A DNA stretch of 64,000 bases from Alphaproteobacteria bacterium (GTDB lineage: Bacteria; Pseudomonadota; Alphaproteobacteria; JAAEOK01): the NCBI GenBank assembly GCA_024244705.1, contig JAAEOK010000052.1:1-64000 (forward strand). Direction: 5' to 3'. Below the pieces are notes generated by a model. It saw only the letters and a list, made by a program, of their open reading frames with translations. It was not told the DNA's origin and searched no databases. Position numbers and translations under genes: made by a program. Of the stretch, positions 9,581 through 18,140 are shown in pieces; within the stretch, counting starts at the first letter, position 1, and each line of letters starts with the position of its first letter.

Positions 9581-9649
9581 CGACTGCACGGTCGAAATGG
9601 TAGGCCGCGTGTCGGCCCGGCGCAACGGTTGCGCCGCCTTTTGGTGCCC

Positions 9650-10096
9650 CTATTGGACCCGCGGCACGCCACGGCAGGGGCCCGCCGCTTGGAGCTCGGT
9701 CAGGGTCATCGCGCCGTCGCCGTCGGCATCGACCCGACGCAGAAATGCCAGCCGCACCGCGAAGATTTCCGCCATCGTCACGGCGCCGTCGTTGTCCGCA
9801 TCGAGCCTGACGAAACGCCGCTCTGCACGGTCGCCCTGGCGCCCTTGGCCGGCAGCCGAGAATTCGTCCGCGGACAGCACGCCGTCGCCATTGGTGTCGG
9901 CCCGCTGCACAAGCGTCAGGCGAACCTGCATCATCTCGTCTTCGGTGACGCGCCCGTCCCGGTTCGCGTCCATGCGGTCGAAATGCTTGGCCGCCCTGGC
10001 ACCGTCGCAGCCGCCGGGCGGGTCGGCGCTCTGGCCGGCGGCGGGTGGGATGGAGACGGCGAGAATTGATAGGAATACGAGGATGCGGACGGTCAC
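9650..10096 (-). CDS. Secreted EF-hand calcium-binding protein
   Basis: A 148-residue protein with an N-terminal signal peptide (hydrophobic to about residue 21, likely cut after AAGQ or nearby) followed by four EF-hand loops: DANRDGRVTEDE, DTNGDGVLSADE, DADNDGAVTMAE and DADGDGAMTLTE. All four keep Asp at positions 1, 3 and 5 or close equivalents and Glu at 12, so all should bind calcium. Loops are paired 1-2 and 3-4 as in calmodulin. It is probably a periplasmic calcium buffer or sensor. It stands alone, divergent from tRNA-Thr. Confidence 0.88.
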   Translation of the reverse strand: MTVRILVFLSILAVSIPPAAGQSADPPGGCDGARAAKHFDRMDANRDGRVTEDEMMQVRLTLVQRADTNGDGVLSADEFSAAGQGRQGDRAERRFVRLDADNDGAVTMAEIFAVRLAFLRRVDADGDGAMTLTELQAAGPCRGVPRVQ

Positions 10097-10280
10097 GGCG
10101 GCTCTCCTTGTCGTGGGCGCGGAGCGGAATGGCTCTCTGTCGTTGAACGGGCGAGCGCGCGAATCCCCGCGCCGGTGCCGAAGATTTAGCCGGTTTCAAT
10201 CCGGTGCCGCCACGACCCGCGCCGAGCCGCCGAGCCGCTTGCGCGGCCAGGTCCCTTGTGGCATGTTGCGCGCCCTCTAT

Positions 10281-10355
10281 GCCGCCGTAGCTCAGGGGTA
10301 GAGCACACCCTTGGTAAGGGTGGGGTCGTAAGTTCGATTCTTACCGGCGGCACCA
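10281..10355 (+). tRNA. tRNA-Thr (GGT)
   Basis: A 75-nt tRNA with acceptor stem GCCGCCG/CGGCGGC, D arm GCTC-AGGGGTA-GAGC, anticodon stem CACCC/GGGTG around loop TTGGTAA (anticodon GGT, threonine), T arm GTAAG-TTCGATT-CTTAC, discriminator A and encoded CCA. Confidence 0.97.
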
Positions 10356-10446
10356 TTTTAATCCGCAGTAGATATGGGCTTTTCGACAATTCGCGCGGAA
10401 GTCCAACTCTGCATCGAACTGCGCAACTATGCATGGAGGAGGACCG

Positions 10447-10884
10447 ATGAATGCCCTTGCGCGCTCAGGCGCGATCGTCGTCGCGTCCGTGCTCACCGCC
10501 GTTGCGATCGGGACGTCCGCTTTTGCCGATTCGTCCGTGCCGAATCTCGTCGGCACGTGGTCCGGGTCGGGTAACGAAGGAGCCGTACAGGGGACGCTTG
10601 GGCATCAAGCATCACGACAGGAACCAGTATTCGCTGACCGCTCGATCTTGTGGACGTTGAAGATCGACCGGCACGATGGTCGTGGGCTGATCGGCTTCTG
10701 GTCCTCGCCGACACACGTCGAGACTTTGGTCGGCGTGATCCGGAGCGACAACGAAAGCCTTTTGTTCTCCGACGAGGACTCTCTTTTCCAGGCAAAGTTG
10801 TTGTCGCCAACGTCAATGGAGGTGTGTGCCCAGGAGTCTGGAAGCGCGCTCATTGCCACCTGCAGGGTTCTCGAAAAGCAGTGA
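10447..10884 (+). CDS. Secreted hypothetical protein
   Basis: A 145-residue protein not recognised by family. The ATG at 10447 has AGGAGGA seven bases upstream, which decides the start over the ATG at 10429. Residues 1-27 form a signal peptide ending AFADSSVP. The mature part begins PNLVGTWSGSGNEGAV, a pattern seen in small beta-barrel or lipocalin-like secreted proteins, and carries two cysteines near the C-terminus that could form a disulfide. It follows tRNA-Thr by 91 bp and converges on the cyclic-nucleotide-binding gene. Confidence 0.65.
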   Translation: MNALARSGAIVVASVLTAVAIGTSAFADSSVPNLVGTWSGSGNEGAVQGTLGHQASRQEPVFADRSILWTLKIDRHDGRGLIGFWSSPTHVETLVGVIRSDNESLLFSDEDSLFQAKLLSPTSMEVCAQESGSALIATCRVLEKQ

Positions 10885-10937
10885 CGATAGCCATATCGGG
10901 CCTGACCGACCTGGCAACTCAACCGCCCGAACTACTC

Positions 10938-11543
10938 TCACGCCACCTTCGCGTGGTCGCGCAGGTCGTGGATCAGCCGCCCGGTGACCAGGCGGATCAG
11001 GAAAAAGGCGAACTCCCGGTTCTGGTACAGCAGCTCCATCACCTTCTGGTCGGAGATCGCCAACAATTCGCCATCGGTGGTGCAGGTGGCCGAATCCATG
11101 CGCATCTGGTCGGGCGCGAAGAGACCGATCTCGCCGATCAGATCACCGGCACCGAGGTCGTGGCCGAGCTCATCCAGACGCACCGTGCCGCTGACGACAT
11201 AGAACATCTCGTGGGCCGGGTCGTTCTTCTCGAACAACACCTCGCCCGCCGCGAAGCGTCGCTTGCGCATGTAGGGCAGCAGCCATTGAACATTGAGGTC
11301 GCCATCCACCGCTTCGCGCACGCCGCGAATCGTCTTCCGGATCTCGTGCAACCGGTAGAGGTTGAGCGGCAGCAGGATGGTGTGGAGGATCAGGATCGGA
11401 TAGAGCCCGCCAACGACGCCATAGGTGATGAAGGCGAAATTGCTGGTGATCGCGACATAGCGCAGCGGCATCATCGTCTTCATGCAAAACGTCGTGAAAA
11501 CGAGGCCGGCGGCGAGATAACCAACCGCTTCTGACAAATCCAT
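10938..11543 (-). CDS. Membrane protein with C-terminal cyclic-nucleotide-binding domain
   Basis: 201 residues from the ATG at 11543, which has GGAGG upstream; the frame is open further but that extension is Arg-rich. Residues 1-65 hold two or three hydrophobic segments (YLAAGLVFTTFCM, YVAITSNFAFITYGVVGGLY, ILHTILLPLNLYRL). Residues 75-195 form a CAP-type cyclic-nucleotide-binding domain with the phosphate-binding cassette region GAGDLIGEIGLFAPDQMRMDSA. The canonical cassette Arg that contacts the cyclic phosphate may be shifted, so cAMP binding is plausible but not certain. No helix-turn-helix follows, so it is a membrane sensor rather than a transcription factor. It may be linked to PPK2, the next gene upstream on the same strand. 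Confidence 0.8.
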   Translation of the reverse strand: MDLSEAVGYLAAGLVFTTFCMKTMMPLRYVAITSNFAFITYGVVGGLYPILILHTILLPLNLYRLHEIRKTIRGVREAVDGDLNVQWLLPYMRKRRFAAGEVLFEKNDPAHEMFYVVSGTVRLDELGHDLGAGDLIGEIGLFAPDQMRMDSATCTTDGELLAISDQKVMELLYQNREFAFFLIRLVTGRLIHDLRDHAKVA

Positions 11544-11657
11544 CGGAGCCCCTCCGTTCCAAACCGATGACAGGGCAAACTGGCGGAACTCTATCATGGC
11601 CCGCGAACGGCCGCGACACGCCGCGGCGCGGACCGCCATGAGGCCGACTGGCGGCAT

Positions 11658-11678
11658 CGGTCCCGGGGCCCGGGACCG
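11658..11678. terminator. GC-rich hairpin after ppk2
   Basis: A perfect 9-bp inverted repeat CGGTCCCGG / CCGGGACCG around a 3-nt loop, starting 10 bp past the ppk2 stop. There is no T-run on either side, so it would be an atypical intrinsic terminator or a transcript-stabilising 3' stem. Confidence 0.4.
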
Positions 11679-11688
11679 GAGATCGGTG

Positions 11689-12726
11689 TCAGGAGTTGCG
11701 CCGGTGTTCGGGATGGAGGCTCCGCCCCAATATGTGCTCGTTCTTACGGATCACATCGAGGCCCGACCCGACGATCAGTGGGTCCGGCGGACGCACCACA
11801 TCCTCGTTCTTTTCCGGATAGGGCAATGAGTGGAGGAAATGCATCATGCAATTCAGGCGTGCCCGTTTCTTGTCGTCCGACTTGATGATCGTCCACGGTG
11901 CGTCGGCGGTGTCGGTGTAGAAGAACATCGCCTCCTTCGCTTCCGAGTAGTCGTCCCATTTGTTGAGCGATTCGCGGTCGATCGGCGACAGCTTCCATTT
12001 CTTTAGCGGTTCGTGCTCGCGCGCCTTGAATCGCCGCAGCTGCTCTTTGCGAGTCACCGAGAACCAGTATTTGAACAAACGGATGCCGCTCCGCACCATC
12101 ATTCGTTCGATCTCCGGCGCCTGGCGCATGAACTCGAGGTACTCGTTGGGCGTGCAGAAACCCATGACCCGCTCGACGCCGGCGCGGTTGTACCAGGAAC
12201 GGTCGAAAAAGACGATCTCGCCACCGGCGGGGAAATGGCGAATGTAGCGCTGGAAGAACCATTGCGCCCGCTCCCTCTCGGTCGGCTTATCGAGCGCCGC
12301 GACGCGCGCGCCACGAGGATTCAGGTGCTCCGTGAAGCGTTTGATCGTCCCCCCCTTGCCGGCCGCGTCGCGGCCTTCAAACAGCATGACGATCCTTTGA
12401 CCCGTCTCGCGGACCCAATCCTGAACCTTGACCAGCTCGACCTGCAGCTGAGCCTTGTGCTTCTCGTAGTCTTTTCGGCTAACCTTCTGCTTGTAGGGAT
12501 ATTCACCGGTCTCGAACATCCGGCGTATCGTGTCCGGATCGCGTGCCGGTTCCGCCGGACTGGGAGCCTCGATCGGCGGAGCTTCGGCGATCTCGCGTGC
12601 GCCGGTGTCCCTTGGGCCGGCGCCGGCGGCACTATCCGGCACTTCCGGCGCGGTCGCTCCGCTGCCGTCGACTGCACCGTTTGGGCTTTCGACCTTCAAG
12701 CTCTGGACGTTGCGCGGGCTCGCCAT
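11689..12726 (-). CDS. ppk2: Polyphosphate kinase 2 (PPK2 family)
   Basis: Polyphosphate-dependent nucleotide kinase (or the reverse, GDP/ADP to GTP/ATP from polyphosphate), cytoplasmic. After a 60-residue Ala/Pro-rich, probably disordered N-terminus comes the P-loop FEGRDAAGKGGTIKRFTEHL, then the lid/Walker B segment EIVFFDRSWYNRAGVERVMG and the conserved FKYWFSVTRKEQLRRF. 345 residues, slightly long because of the N-terminal tail. Single-domain, so class I (NDP-phosphorylating) is likeliest, though the class is an inference. Confidence 0.93.
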   Translation of the reverse strand: MASPRNVQSLKVESPNGAVDGSGATAPEVPDSAAGAGPRDTGAREIAEAPPIEAPSPAEPARDPDTIRRMFETGEYPYKQKVSRKDYEKHKAQLQVELVKVQDWVRETGQRIVMLFEGRDAAGKGGTIKRFTEHLNPRGARVAALDKPTERERAQWFFQRYIRHFPAGGEIVFFDRSWYNRAGVERVMGFCTPNEYLEFMRQAPEIERMMVRSGIRLFKYWFSVTRKEQLRRFKAREHEPLKKWKLSPIDRESLNKWDDYSEAKEAMFFYTDTADAPWTIIKSDDKKRARLNCMMHFLHSLPYPEKNEDVVRPPDPLIVGSGLDVIRKNEHILGRSLHPEHRRNS

Positions 12727-12892
12727 TCCGCCCCCCTTTCGGTTGTCAAAGTCCGAACAGGCCCGAATATCAGAGACCGTCGCCCGACACTTTGATTCAA
12801 ATCAATTCCAGCAAAGAGTACCGTTTCCAGCGATCCGGCCGCGACCGGCCCGTCTTCGGGCGAACCGCGCGGGCGTCTGCCGTCCGCAATAC

Positions 12893-13352
12893 GGCCGGCG
12901 AGGCCCCATTGGACAGACCGCGGCCCCGCTCCTACTCTTTGCCGCGATGAGCCCGGTGGACGACGAACCAGTCAGACCAGTCGCGGTTGCCGCGATCAGC
13001 CGTCTTTGCGCGCGGGCGGCACAGGCGCGGGAGGCCGGCCGGCTCGAGGCGGCACGCAATCTGCTCACCCAGGCGAGCGCGGCGGCCCGCATACAAACCG
13101 CGGCGCGGCACGAGGTCGCCGTCAATTTCAACAATCTGGCGGCCGCCTACGCCACCGTCCAACGGCACGACGATGCGATCGAGTTGCTCCGGGCGGCGCT
13201 TGCCGTCGTTCCCGAATATGCCCTGGCCCATGCCAACCTCGCCGACCTGCTGAAGCGCCAGGGCCGCACCGACGCTGGTTCTCCGAGAAAGTCGTCAGCC
13301 TGCCCCGCTGCTACCAGGTCAGCGACCCCGGCCAGGAGATCGACGATTCGCC
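12893..13352 (+). repeat. Direct repeat copy A: truncated duplicate of the TPR-GT41 gene and its upstream region
   Basis: From 12893 to 13277 this matches 14596-14980 at a constant offset of 1,703 bp with scattered substitutions. From about 13273 to 13352 it matches 15778-15857 (offset 2,505). The two matches meet at the shared pentamer CGCTG, so copy A equals copy B minus 802 bp. It includes 54 bp upstream of the start codon. Confidence 0.92.
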
Positions 13353-13369
13353 AAACCGGTGCGAGGTAG
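12947..13369 (+). pseudogene. Truncated, frameshifted copy of the TPR-GT41 gene
   Basis: The ATG at 12947 corresponds to the ATG at 14650 of the intact gene, and about 108 codons (two TPR repeats, e.g. AIELLRAALAVVPEYALAHA) are nearly identical. The 802-bp deletion then joins GRTDA to the out-of-frame equivalent of RWFSEKVVSLPRC (802 is not a multiple of 3), giving a nonsense tail of about 30 residues. Homology ends at 13352. The catalytic glycosyltransferase domain is gone; at most a TPR-only peptide could be made. Confidence 0.88.
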
Positions 13370-13488
13370 TCCGGTTAACTGACTCACACCGTGCTGGCTG
13401 GAAGACTAGACTGGCAATGCGAATTCCACGAAAATCGATATCATCTGGGGAATGTCGGCTAAGCAGTCATCAGCTGAGGAAATGGGGC

Positions 13489-14538
13489 ATGTCGAAACAG
13501 CGGCCGAGTAGCCGAAAGATCTCCCGGCGCCAAGTAGTCAAGATTTCAGCGGGGTTGGCTGCCGGGGCCATTATTGGGGCGCCGGCGATCGTCCGTTCGC
13601 AACAGGCGAAAAGGTTTTTTAAGCCAATTGTCGTCGGGCTGAACGGGAAGGAAGGCGATCCGTCCCACGTCTCCGTCTCACGCATCCCGGAGATCCTGCG
13701 TAAGAAGTATGACGTCGAGATGGACTTCCACATCTACACTATGTCGACGGTAGGCACTGATGTCTATCAGCTCGAGGCGGTACAGACCGGCTTCATCGAC
13801 ATCACCTCGCACGCGACGCCGCAGTTCAGCCTGTTCTCCGACAAGTTCTCGTTTGTTGACCTGCCTTATGCCATTACCGACTGGGACATGGCGCTGCGGC
13901 TGTTCAAGTCCGACTTGTGGAAGAAGCAGGCGGCGGGGTTCGAATCCGAAGTGCCGGTAAAGGTGCTGCCGCCGGTCGGTGCCGGTGGTTTCCGCCTCTT
14001 GTGGAACAATATCCGCGCGCTACCGGCGCCAGACGCGGTCGACGGTCTGAAGTTCCGCACGCTCCGCTCACCGTTGTCGATCGCACTGATCCAAAACTGG
14101 GGCGGCATCCCGACGCCGCTGCCGTGGACGGAGACATTCCAGGCCTTGAAGGTCGACGTCGTCGACGGCATTCACGTGCAGCCAATCTGGACTTTCCAGT
14201 TCGATATGCACGAGGTGCTGAAATACGCGACCGAGGTCAACGCGATCTTCTCCGTCCTGTTCCAAGTCATGAACATCAATACGTTCAACGCCATGCCGGA
14301 GTCGATGCGCGAGGTGTTCATGTTGGCCGCCCAGGAGGCCGCTTACGAAGCCACCGAGCAAGACCGTAGGCTCGAAAACTTTTACAAGAGAGCACTCACC
14401 AAGGCCGGCATGGAGATCTACACGCCGACGGCCGCAGAGGCGAACCAATGGACCGTCCTTGGCGAGGCCGTCTGGGAGACCGAAGGCAAGGACGTCGACC
14501 GCGGCGTGCTCAACGAATTGATGGCGCTGCGCGCCTAG
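13489..14538 (+). CDS. TRAP transporter substrate-binding protein (DctP family), Tat signal, orphan
   Basis: 349 residues from the ATG at 13489. The N-terminus SRRQVVKISAGLAAGA is a twin-arginine signal, with cleavage likely before QQAKRFF. The mature protein has the DctP fold: the Arg that binds substrate carboxylate is probably in KFRTLRSPL, followed by the QNWGGIPTPLPWTETFQAL segment and the family's VDGIHVQP. Substrates are usually organic acids. No DctQ/DctM membrane genes are near, so it either serves a distant TRAP permease or is a relic. It lies between the two copies of a duplicated segment and probably arrived with, or was trapped by, that duplication. Confidence 0.87.
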   Translation: MSKQRPSSRKISRRQVVKISAGLAAGAIIGAPAIVRSQQAKRFFKPIVVGLNGKEGDPSHVSVSRIPEILRKKYDVEMDFHIYTMSTVGTDVYQLEAVQTGFIDITSHATPQFSLFSDKFSFVDLPYAITDWDMALRLFKSDLWKKQAAGFESEVPVKVLPPVGAGGFRLLWNNIRALPAPDAVDGLKFRTLRSPLSIALIQNWGGIPTPLPWTETFQALKVDVVDGIHVQPIWTFQFDMHEVLKYATEVNAIFSVLFQVMNINTFNAMPESMREVFMLAAQEAAYEATEQDRRLENFYKRALTKAGMEIYTPTAAEANQWTVLGEAVWETEGKDVDRGVLNELMALRA

Positions 14539-14595
14539 CGTCGCCCTGGCCGCCTTCACGTGTGTCGGCCTGATTAGGCGGCTGGATGCGGTCGG

Positions 14596-14980
14596 GCCGG
14601 CGAGGTCCCCATTGGACAGACAGCGGCCCCGCTCCTACTCTTTGCCGCGATGAGCCCGGTGGACGACGAACCAGTCAGGCCAGTCGCGGTTGCCGCGATC
14701 AGCCGTCTTTGCGCACGAGCGGCACAGGCGCGGGAGGCCGGCCGGCTCGAGGCGGCACGCGATCTGCTCACCCAGGCGAGCGCGGCGGCCCGCATACAAA
14801 CCGCGGCGCGGCACGAGGTCGCCGTAAATATTAATAATCTGGCGGCCGCTTACGCCACCGCCCAACGGCACGACGACGCGATCGAGTTGCTCCGGGCGGC
14901 GCTTACCCTTGTTCCCGAATATGCCCTGGCCCATGCCAACCTCGCCGACCTGCTGAAGAGCCAGGGCCGCACCGACGCTG
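14596..14980 (+). repeat. Direct repeat copy B (5' part), in the intact TPR-GT41 gene
   Basis: Partner of 12893-13277. The second matching block, 15778-15857, lies 802 bp further on. Differences are mostly single substitutions, with one cluster around 14823-14838 where copy B is more AT-rich than copy A. Confidence 0.9.
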
Positions 14981-16524
14981 CGTTGGGCCATCTCCGCCGG
15001 ATCGAGGAAATCACAGGGCAATCGGCCGATAATCTCATTGCCCAGGGCAAGGCGCTCCAGCGGCTTGATCGCGTCGTCGAGGCGCGCGGCTGCTTCGAGG
15101 CCGCGCTCGATCTCGACCCAGGCCATGTCGGCGCCCTCGACGGCGGCCTCTATGCCCGGCTCAGCCTGGCGGACTGGACCGGCATTGGGGTGGATACCAA
15201 GCGGTTGATTGAGCTCTTCCGACTCCAATCCGAACCGCCACCATCCCACCTCATTGCCCCGTTCCATTCCCTGCTGTTGGACATTGCCGAGGAAGACCGG
15301 CTGCGGATCGCTCGAGCGTGGTCGCTGCAATTCCCGGCGGCAGGATCGCCGAGGCCCCATACGCCACACCCGGGACCGTTACGCATTGGCTATTTGTCGG
15401 GCGATTTTCGGCGCCATGCCACGGCTTACCTGATGCAGTCCCTGTTCGCCGCGCACGACCGGACCCGGGTCCGGGTTCATGCCTACGCGACGGGAACCGA
15501 CGACGGCAGCGTCGAACGCCGGAAGATCGCCGCCGATTGCGACCGCTTCGTCGACCTGCACCGCTTGAGCGATGAAGAGGCGGCCCGCGCGATTGCGGCG
15601 GATGAAATCGATATCGTTGTCGACCTGATGGGATATTCCGGGTCGGCGCGGCCCGGCATCCTTGCCCGACGGCCGGCGCCGCTCCAGGTTTCGTACCTGG
15701 TCTACCCCGGCACGACGGGTGCCGCCTGGATCGATTACATCATCGCCGATCCGGTGGTGCTACCGCCGGCGAACCGGCGCTGGTTTTCCGAGAAAGTCGT
15801 CAGCCTGCCCCGCTGCTTCCAGGTCAGCGACCCCGGCCAGGAGATCGACGATTCGCCGACACTGCGCGGCGAGTGGGGACTACCCGACGATGTCTTCGTC
15901 TTCGCCTGCTTCAATATCGCCCACAAGATCGAGCCCAAGGTCTTTGGCCTGTGGATGGAGATCCTCCGCGAAGTACCGCGATCGGTCCTTTGGTTGCTCG
16001 CAGACAGCGATACCGTCACGGCCAACCTGCGCGCCGCCGCCGCGAGTGCCGAAGTCGATCCGGCGCGGCTCCTCTTTGCCAAGCGGGTCTGCCGTCCGCG
16101 GCATTTGCGGCGGCAACAATACGCCGACCTGTTCCTCGACACCCTGATCTGCAATGCCCATACCACGGCCAGCGATGCGCTGTTCGTCGGCCTGCCGCTG
16201 CTCACCGTCGCCGGACCGTCGTTCGCCGGCCGGGTCGCGGCCAGTCTGTTGACAACGCTTGGCGTCGAGGAGTTGATCGCCGCCGACGGCGCGGGCTACC
16301 GCGAGACCGCGATCGCGCTTGCGCGAGATCCGGACAGGCTCGCTCAATTGCGCGGCCGGATCGTCGGCGCTGCCGGGACCGGCCCGCTCTTCGATGTCGG
16401 ACATTTCGCCGGCGCGATCGAAAGCGCGTTCGAGTTGATCTGGGAAAACCACAGCGTCGGCAATACGCCTCGCCACATCGACGTGCCGCCATTCGCCCCG
16501 TCAAACGGGGCCAAACGGCCTTGA
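14650..16524 (+). CDS. TPR-repeat O-GlcNAc transferase-like glycosyltransferase (GT41/SPINDLY type)
   Basis: A 624-residue protein in two parts. Residues 1-150 are TPR helices (AIELLRAAL, LAHANLADLL, ALQRLDRVVEARGCFEAAL). Residues about 240-610 are a GT41 catalytic region: LRIGYLSGDFRRHATA, VDLMGYSGSARPGILARRPA, YPGTTGAAWIDYIIADPVV, FNIAHKIEPKVF and the donor-binding DTLICNAHTTASDALFVG. By family knowledge it transfers a sugar from a UDP donor to Ser/Thr of protein, with the TPRs choosing the target. Cytoplasmic; no signal or membrane segment. The Cys-rich gene at 16605 follows in the same direction. Confidence 0.88.
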   Translation: MSPVDDEPVRPVAVAAISRLCARAAQAREAGRLEAARDLLTQASAAARIQTAARHEVAVNINNLAAAYATAQRHDDAIELLRAALTLVPEYALAHANLADLLKSQGRTDAALGHLRRIEEITGQSADNLIAQGKALQRLDRVVEARGCFEAALDLDPGHVGALDGGLYARLSLADWTGIGVDTKRLIELFRLQSEPPPSHLIAPFHSLLLDIAEEDRLRIARAWSLQFPAAGSPRPHTPHPGPLRIGYLSGDFRRHATAYLMQSLFAAHDRTRVRVHAYATGTDDGSVERRKIAADCDRFVDLHRLSDEEAARAIAADEIDIVVDLMGYSGSARPGILARRPAPLQVSYLVYPGTTGAAWIDYIIADPVVLPPANRRWFSEKVVSLPRCFQVSDPGQEIDDSPTLRGEWGLPDDVFVFACFNIAHKIEPKVFGLWMEILREVPRSVLWLLADSDTVTANLRAAAASAEVDPARLLFAKRVCRPRHLRRQQYADLFLDTLICNAHTTASDALFVGLPLLTVAGPSFAGRVAASLLTTLGVEELIAADGAGYRETAIALARDPDRLAQLRGRIVGAAGTGPLFDVGHFAGAIESAFELIWENHSVGNTPRHIDVPPFAPSNGAKRP

Positions 16525-16604
16525 TCCAGGTCAATGCCGCCGATCGGCCGGTTTGTCACCATATGCTGGCGCGATTCCAACCGGCGACGGAGGGGAAGCG
16601 ACCG

Positions 16605-17432
16605 ATGTCGCGATTGCTGGACGAGATCAGGACGCCGGAGGCTCGGGCCGAGCCGGCACGCAAGGATTACGCGGTTTCGGCGCGGCCGTTTCATGCCGAT
16701 ACGGTGTTCACGATTTCCGCCCGCAGCAAGCCGCCGGAGCAGCCGGTGCTGCGCTTCTTGGCCAAGAACTACGCCACCGTGCCGATCGCCCAGATCGACA
16801 GCCTGTTCGGATTCGTCGAGGGCAGCACGCTCTATGGTGGCCGCGTCTTCAACCAGCCCGAGCTTTACGAGCGCGATGTTGCGGTGATGTACGATGTCGG
16901 CATCGGCGTCCGCATCCCGCTGACCAACCATTTCGCCGAAGAACCCGAATACGAGGAAAACCTGGCCTTCCTCGACAAGTATCATCGCCCGGGCAATGCC
17001 GCAATCGTCACCAATGACAAGCTCGCGGAGTGGATCCGGCGTGACTTCCCGAAATACAGAATCGAGGCCAGTGTCATCAAGAACATCGACACCCAGGCGA
17101 AAATAGACGCCGCGCTCGAGATCTACGATACCGTCGTGCTGCCGATGGAACTCTGCGAGCAGCCGGAATTTCTCGAAAAACTGGAAAACAAACAACGGAT
17201 CACGCTGTTCGCCAACGCCGGATGCGCCCTGACCTGCCCGGCTCGGATCTGCTACGTGTCGGTATCGAAGATCAACAAGGGCCGCAACGATACCCAATGG
17301 CGCTGCTCGCAGCCGATCAAGGACCGCGATACGCGCGGCATGGTCGATTTCGACCTCGAACACTTGTCCGACCTCGGCTTCCGGCGCTTCAAGCTGCTGC
17401 GCTCGCGGCCCGGCGGCAAGACCGGCGTGTAA
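16605..17432 (+). CDS. Conserved Cys-cluster protein of unknown function (U32 peptidase-like features)
   Basis: 275 residues from the ATG at 16605, preceded by GGAGGGGAAG; I do not recognise a named family. The middle and C-terminal parts read like a TIM-barrel protein (VIKNIDTQAKIDAALEIYDTVVLP), then a Cys cluster C207-x3-C211-x4-C216 with a further C234 and an upstream C184, enough for an iron-sulfur cluster. The NAGCALTCPARICY segment recalls the Cys-rich part of U32 proteases and the UbiU/UbiV type, but the spacing is not theirs. It lies 80 bp downstream of the GT41 gene. A role in modifying or hydroxylating the glycosylation target or sugar is possible but not shown. Confidence 0.6.
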   Translation: MSRLLDEIRTPEARAEPARKDYAVSARPFHADTVFTISARSKPPEQPVLRFLAKNYATVPIAQIDSLFGFVEGSTLYGGRVFNQPELYERDVAVMYDVGIGVRIPLTNHFAEEPEYEENLAFLDKYHRPGNAAIVTNDKLAEWIRRDFPKYRIEASVIKNIDTQAKIDAALEIYDTVVLPMELCEQPEFLEKLENKQRITLFANAGCALTCPARICYVSVSKINKGRNDTQWRCSQPIKDRDTRGMVDFDLEHLSDLGFRRFKLLRSRPGGKTGV

Positions 17433-17644
17433 CGCCGCGGCCACACGCCCACCCAAGGAAAATCCCTCGCCGCTAACGCGATTCCGCCGGACGGTGCTAG
17501 TGTCCGAAGGCGTTTGGACCCTGCCCGATCCCATTGGATAGCCGCCATGCACCGTGCCTGCCTGCCCGCCACGTCTTGTATCCTGGTTCTCGCCGGTTGC
17601 CGCGCGAGAACTGGCATGAACGGCGCAAGGCAGATATCACGCCC

Positions 17645-17896
17645 ATGATCGAGCCGCAAATTGTTATCGCCGCGCTGCTCAAGGCGGCGCTGGCGATCAG
17701 CCCGGCGGCGCAGTATTCCGAAACCTTCCTGCGCGGCGCGCCGTTTGTCGTCTGTGCTGCGGAATCGCCCGAGGATGGCCGATTGTTCGATGCCGGCGGC
17801 ATTGACGGCCGGGTTCTCTGCCGCTCCATCGACTGGAGCTGCTTCCGGTCCGATGGCGTGGTTATCCCCATAATCGACAGGCCCGTCGATGACTGA
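17645..17896 (+). CDS. Small hypothetical protein
   Basis: 83 residues from the ATG at 17645; family not recognised. The start MIEPQIVIAALLKAALAISPAA is mildly hydrophobic but lacks a clear signal peptide. Three Cys occur in the second half (VVCAAES, LCRSIDWSCF). Its stop overlaps the next start (ATGACTGA, 8 bp), so the two genes form a coupled pair. Upstream codons are open to 17534 but Arg-rich and poorly supported. Confidence 0.55.
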   Translation: MIEPQIVIAALLKAALAISPAAQYSETFLRGAPFVVCAAESPEDGRLFDAGGIDGRVLCRSIDWSCFRSDGVVIPIIDRPVDD

Positions 17897-18140
17897 AAGC
17901 GAACGCCGATTGCTTGAATTCGCCGCCGCCGATCATGTGCTGGCCCTGACCCGCCTGCCTCACCCCGCCGCCTTCTGGGAGGGCGATCATGGGGCCGCCC
18001 CGGCGGTGGAATTCCGCCACGCCGAAGCACTGCGCAGGCAGGGGTATTTGGAACTCGATCCGGCCTCGGCACAGCCGAAGTGGAAATCGCTCTATCGGAT
18101 CAGCGCGGCCGGACGGGACGCGCTGGCAAACGATCGCTAG
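17889..18140 (+). CDS. Small winged-helix-like hypothetical protein
   Basis: 83 residues. The C-terminal half, AEALRRQGYLELDP...YRISAAGRDAL, has the recognition-helix, wing and AAGRDAL pattern of winged-helix or PadR/MarR-type C-termini, so a small DNA-binding or protein-interaction domain is plausible. It is translationally coupled to the preceding 83-residue gene and its stop overlaps that of the convergent dioxygenase gene by 4 bp. No function can be assigned. Confidence 0.6.
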   Translation: MTESERRLLEFAAADHVLALTRLPHPAAFWEGDHGAAPAVEFRHAEALRRQGYLELDPASAQPKWKSLYRISAAGRDALANDR

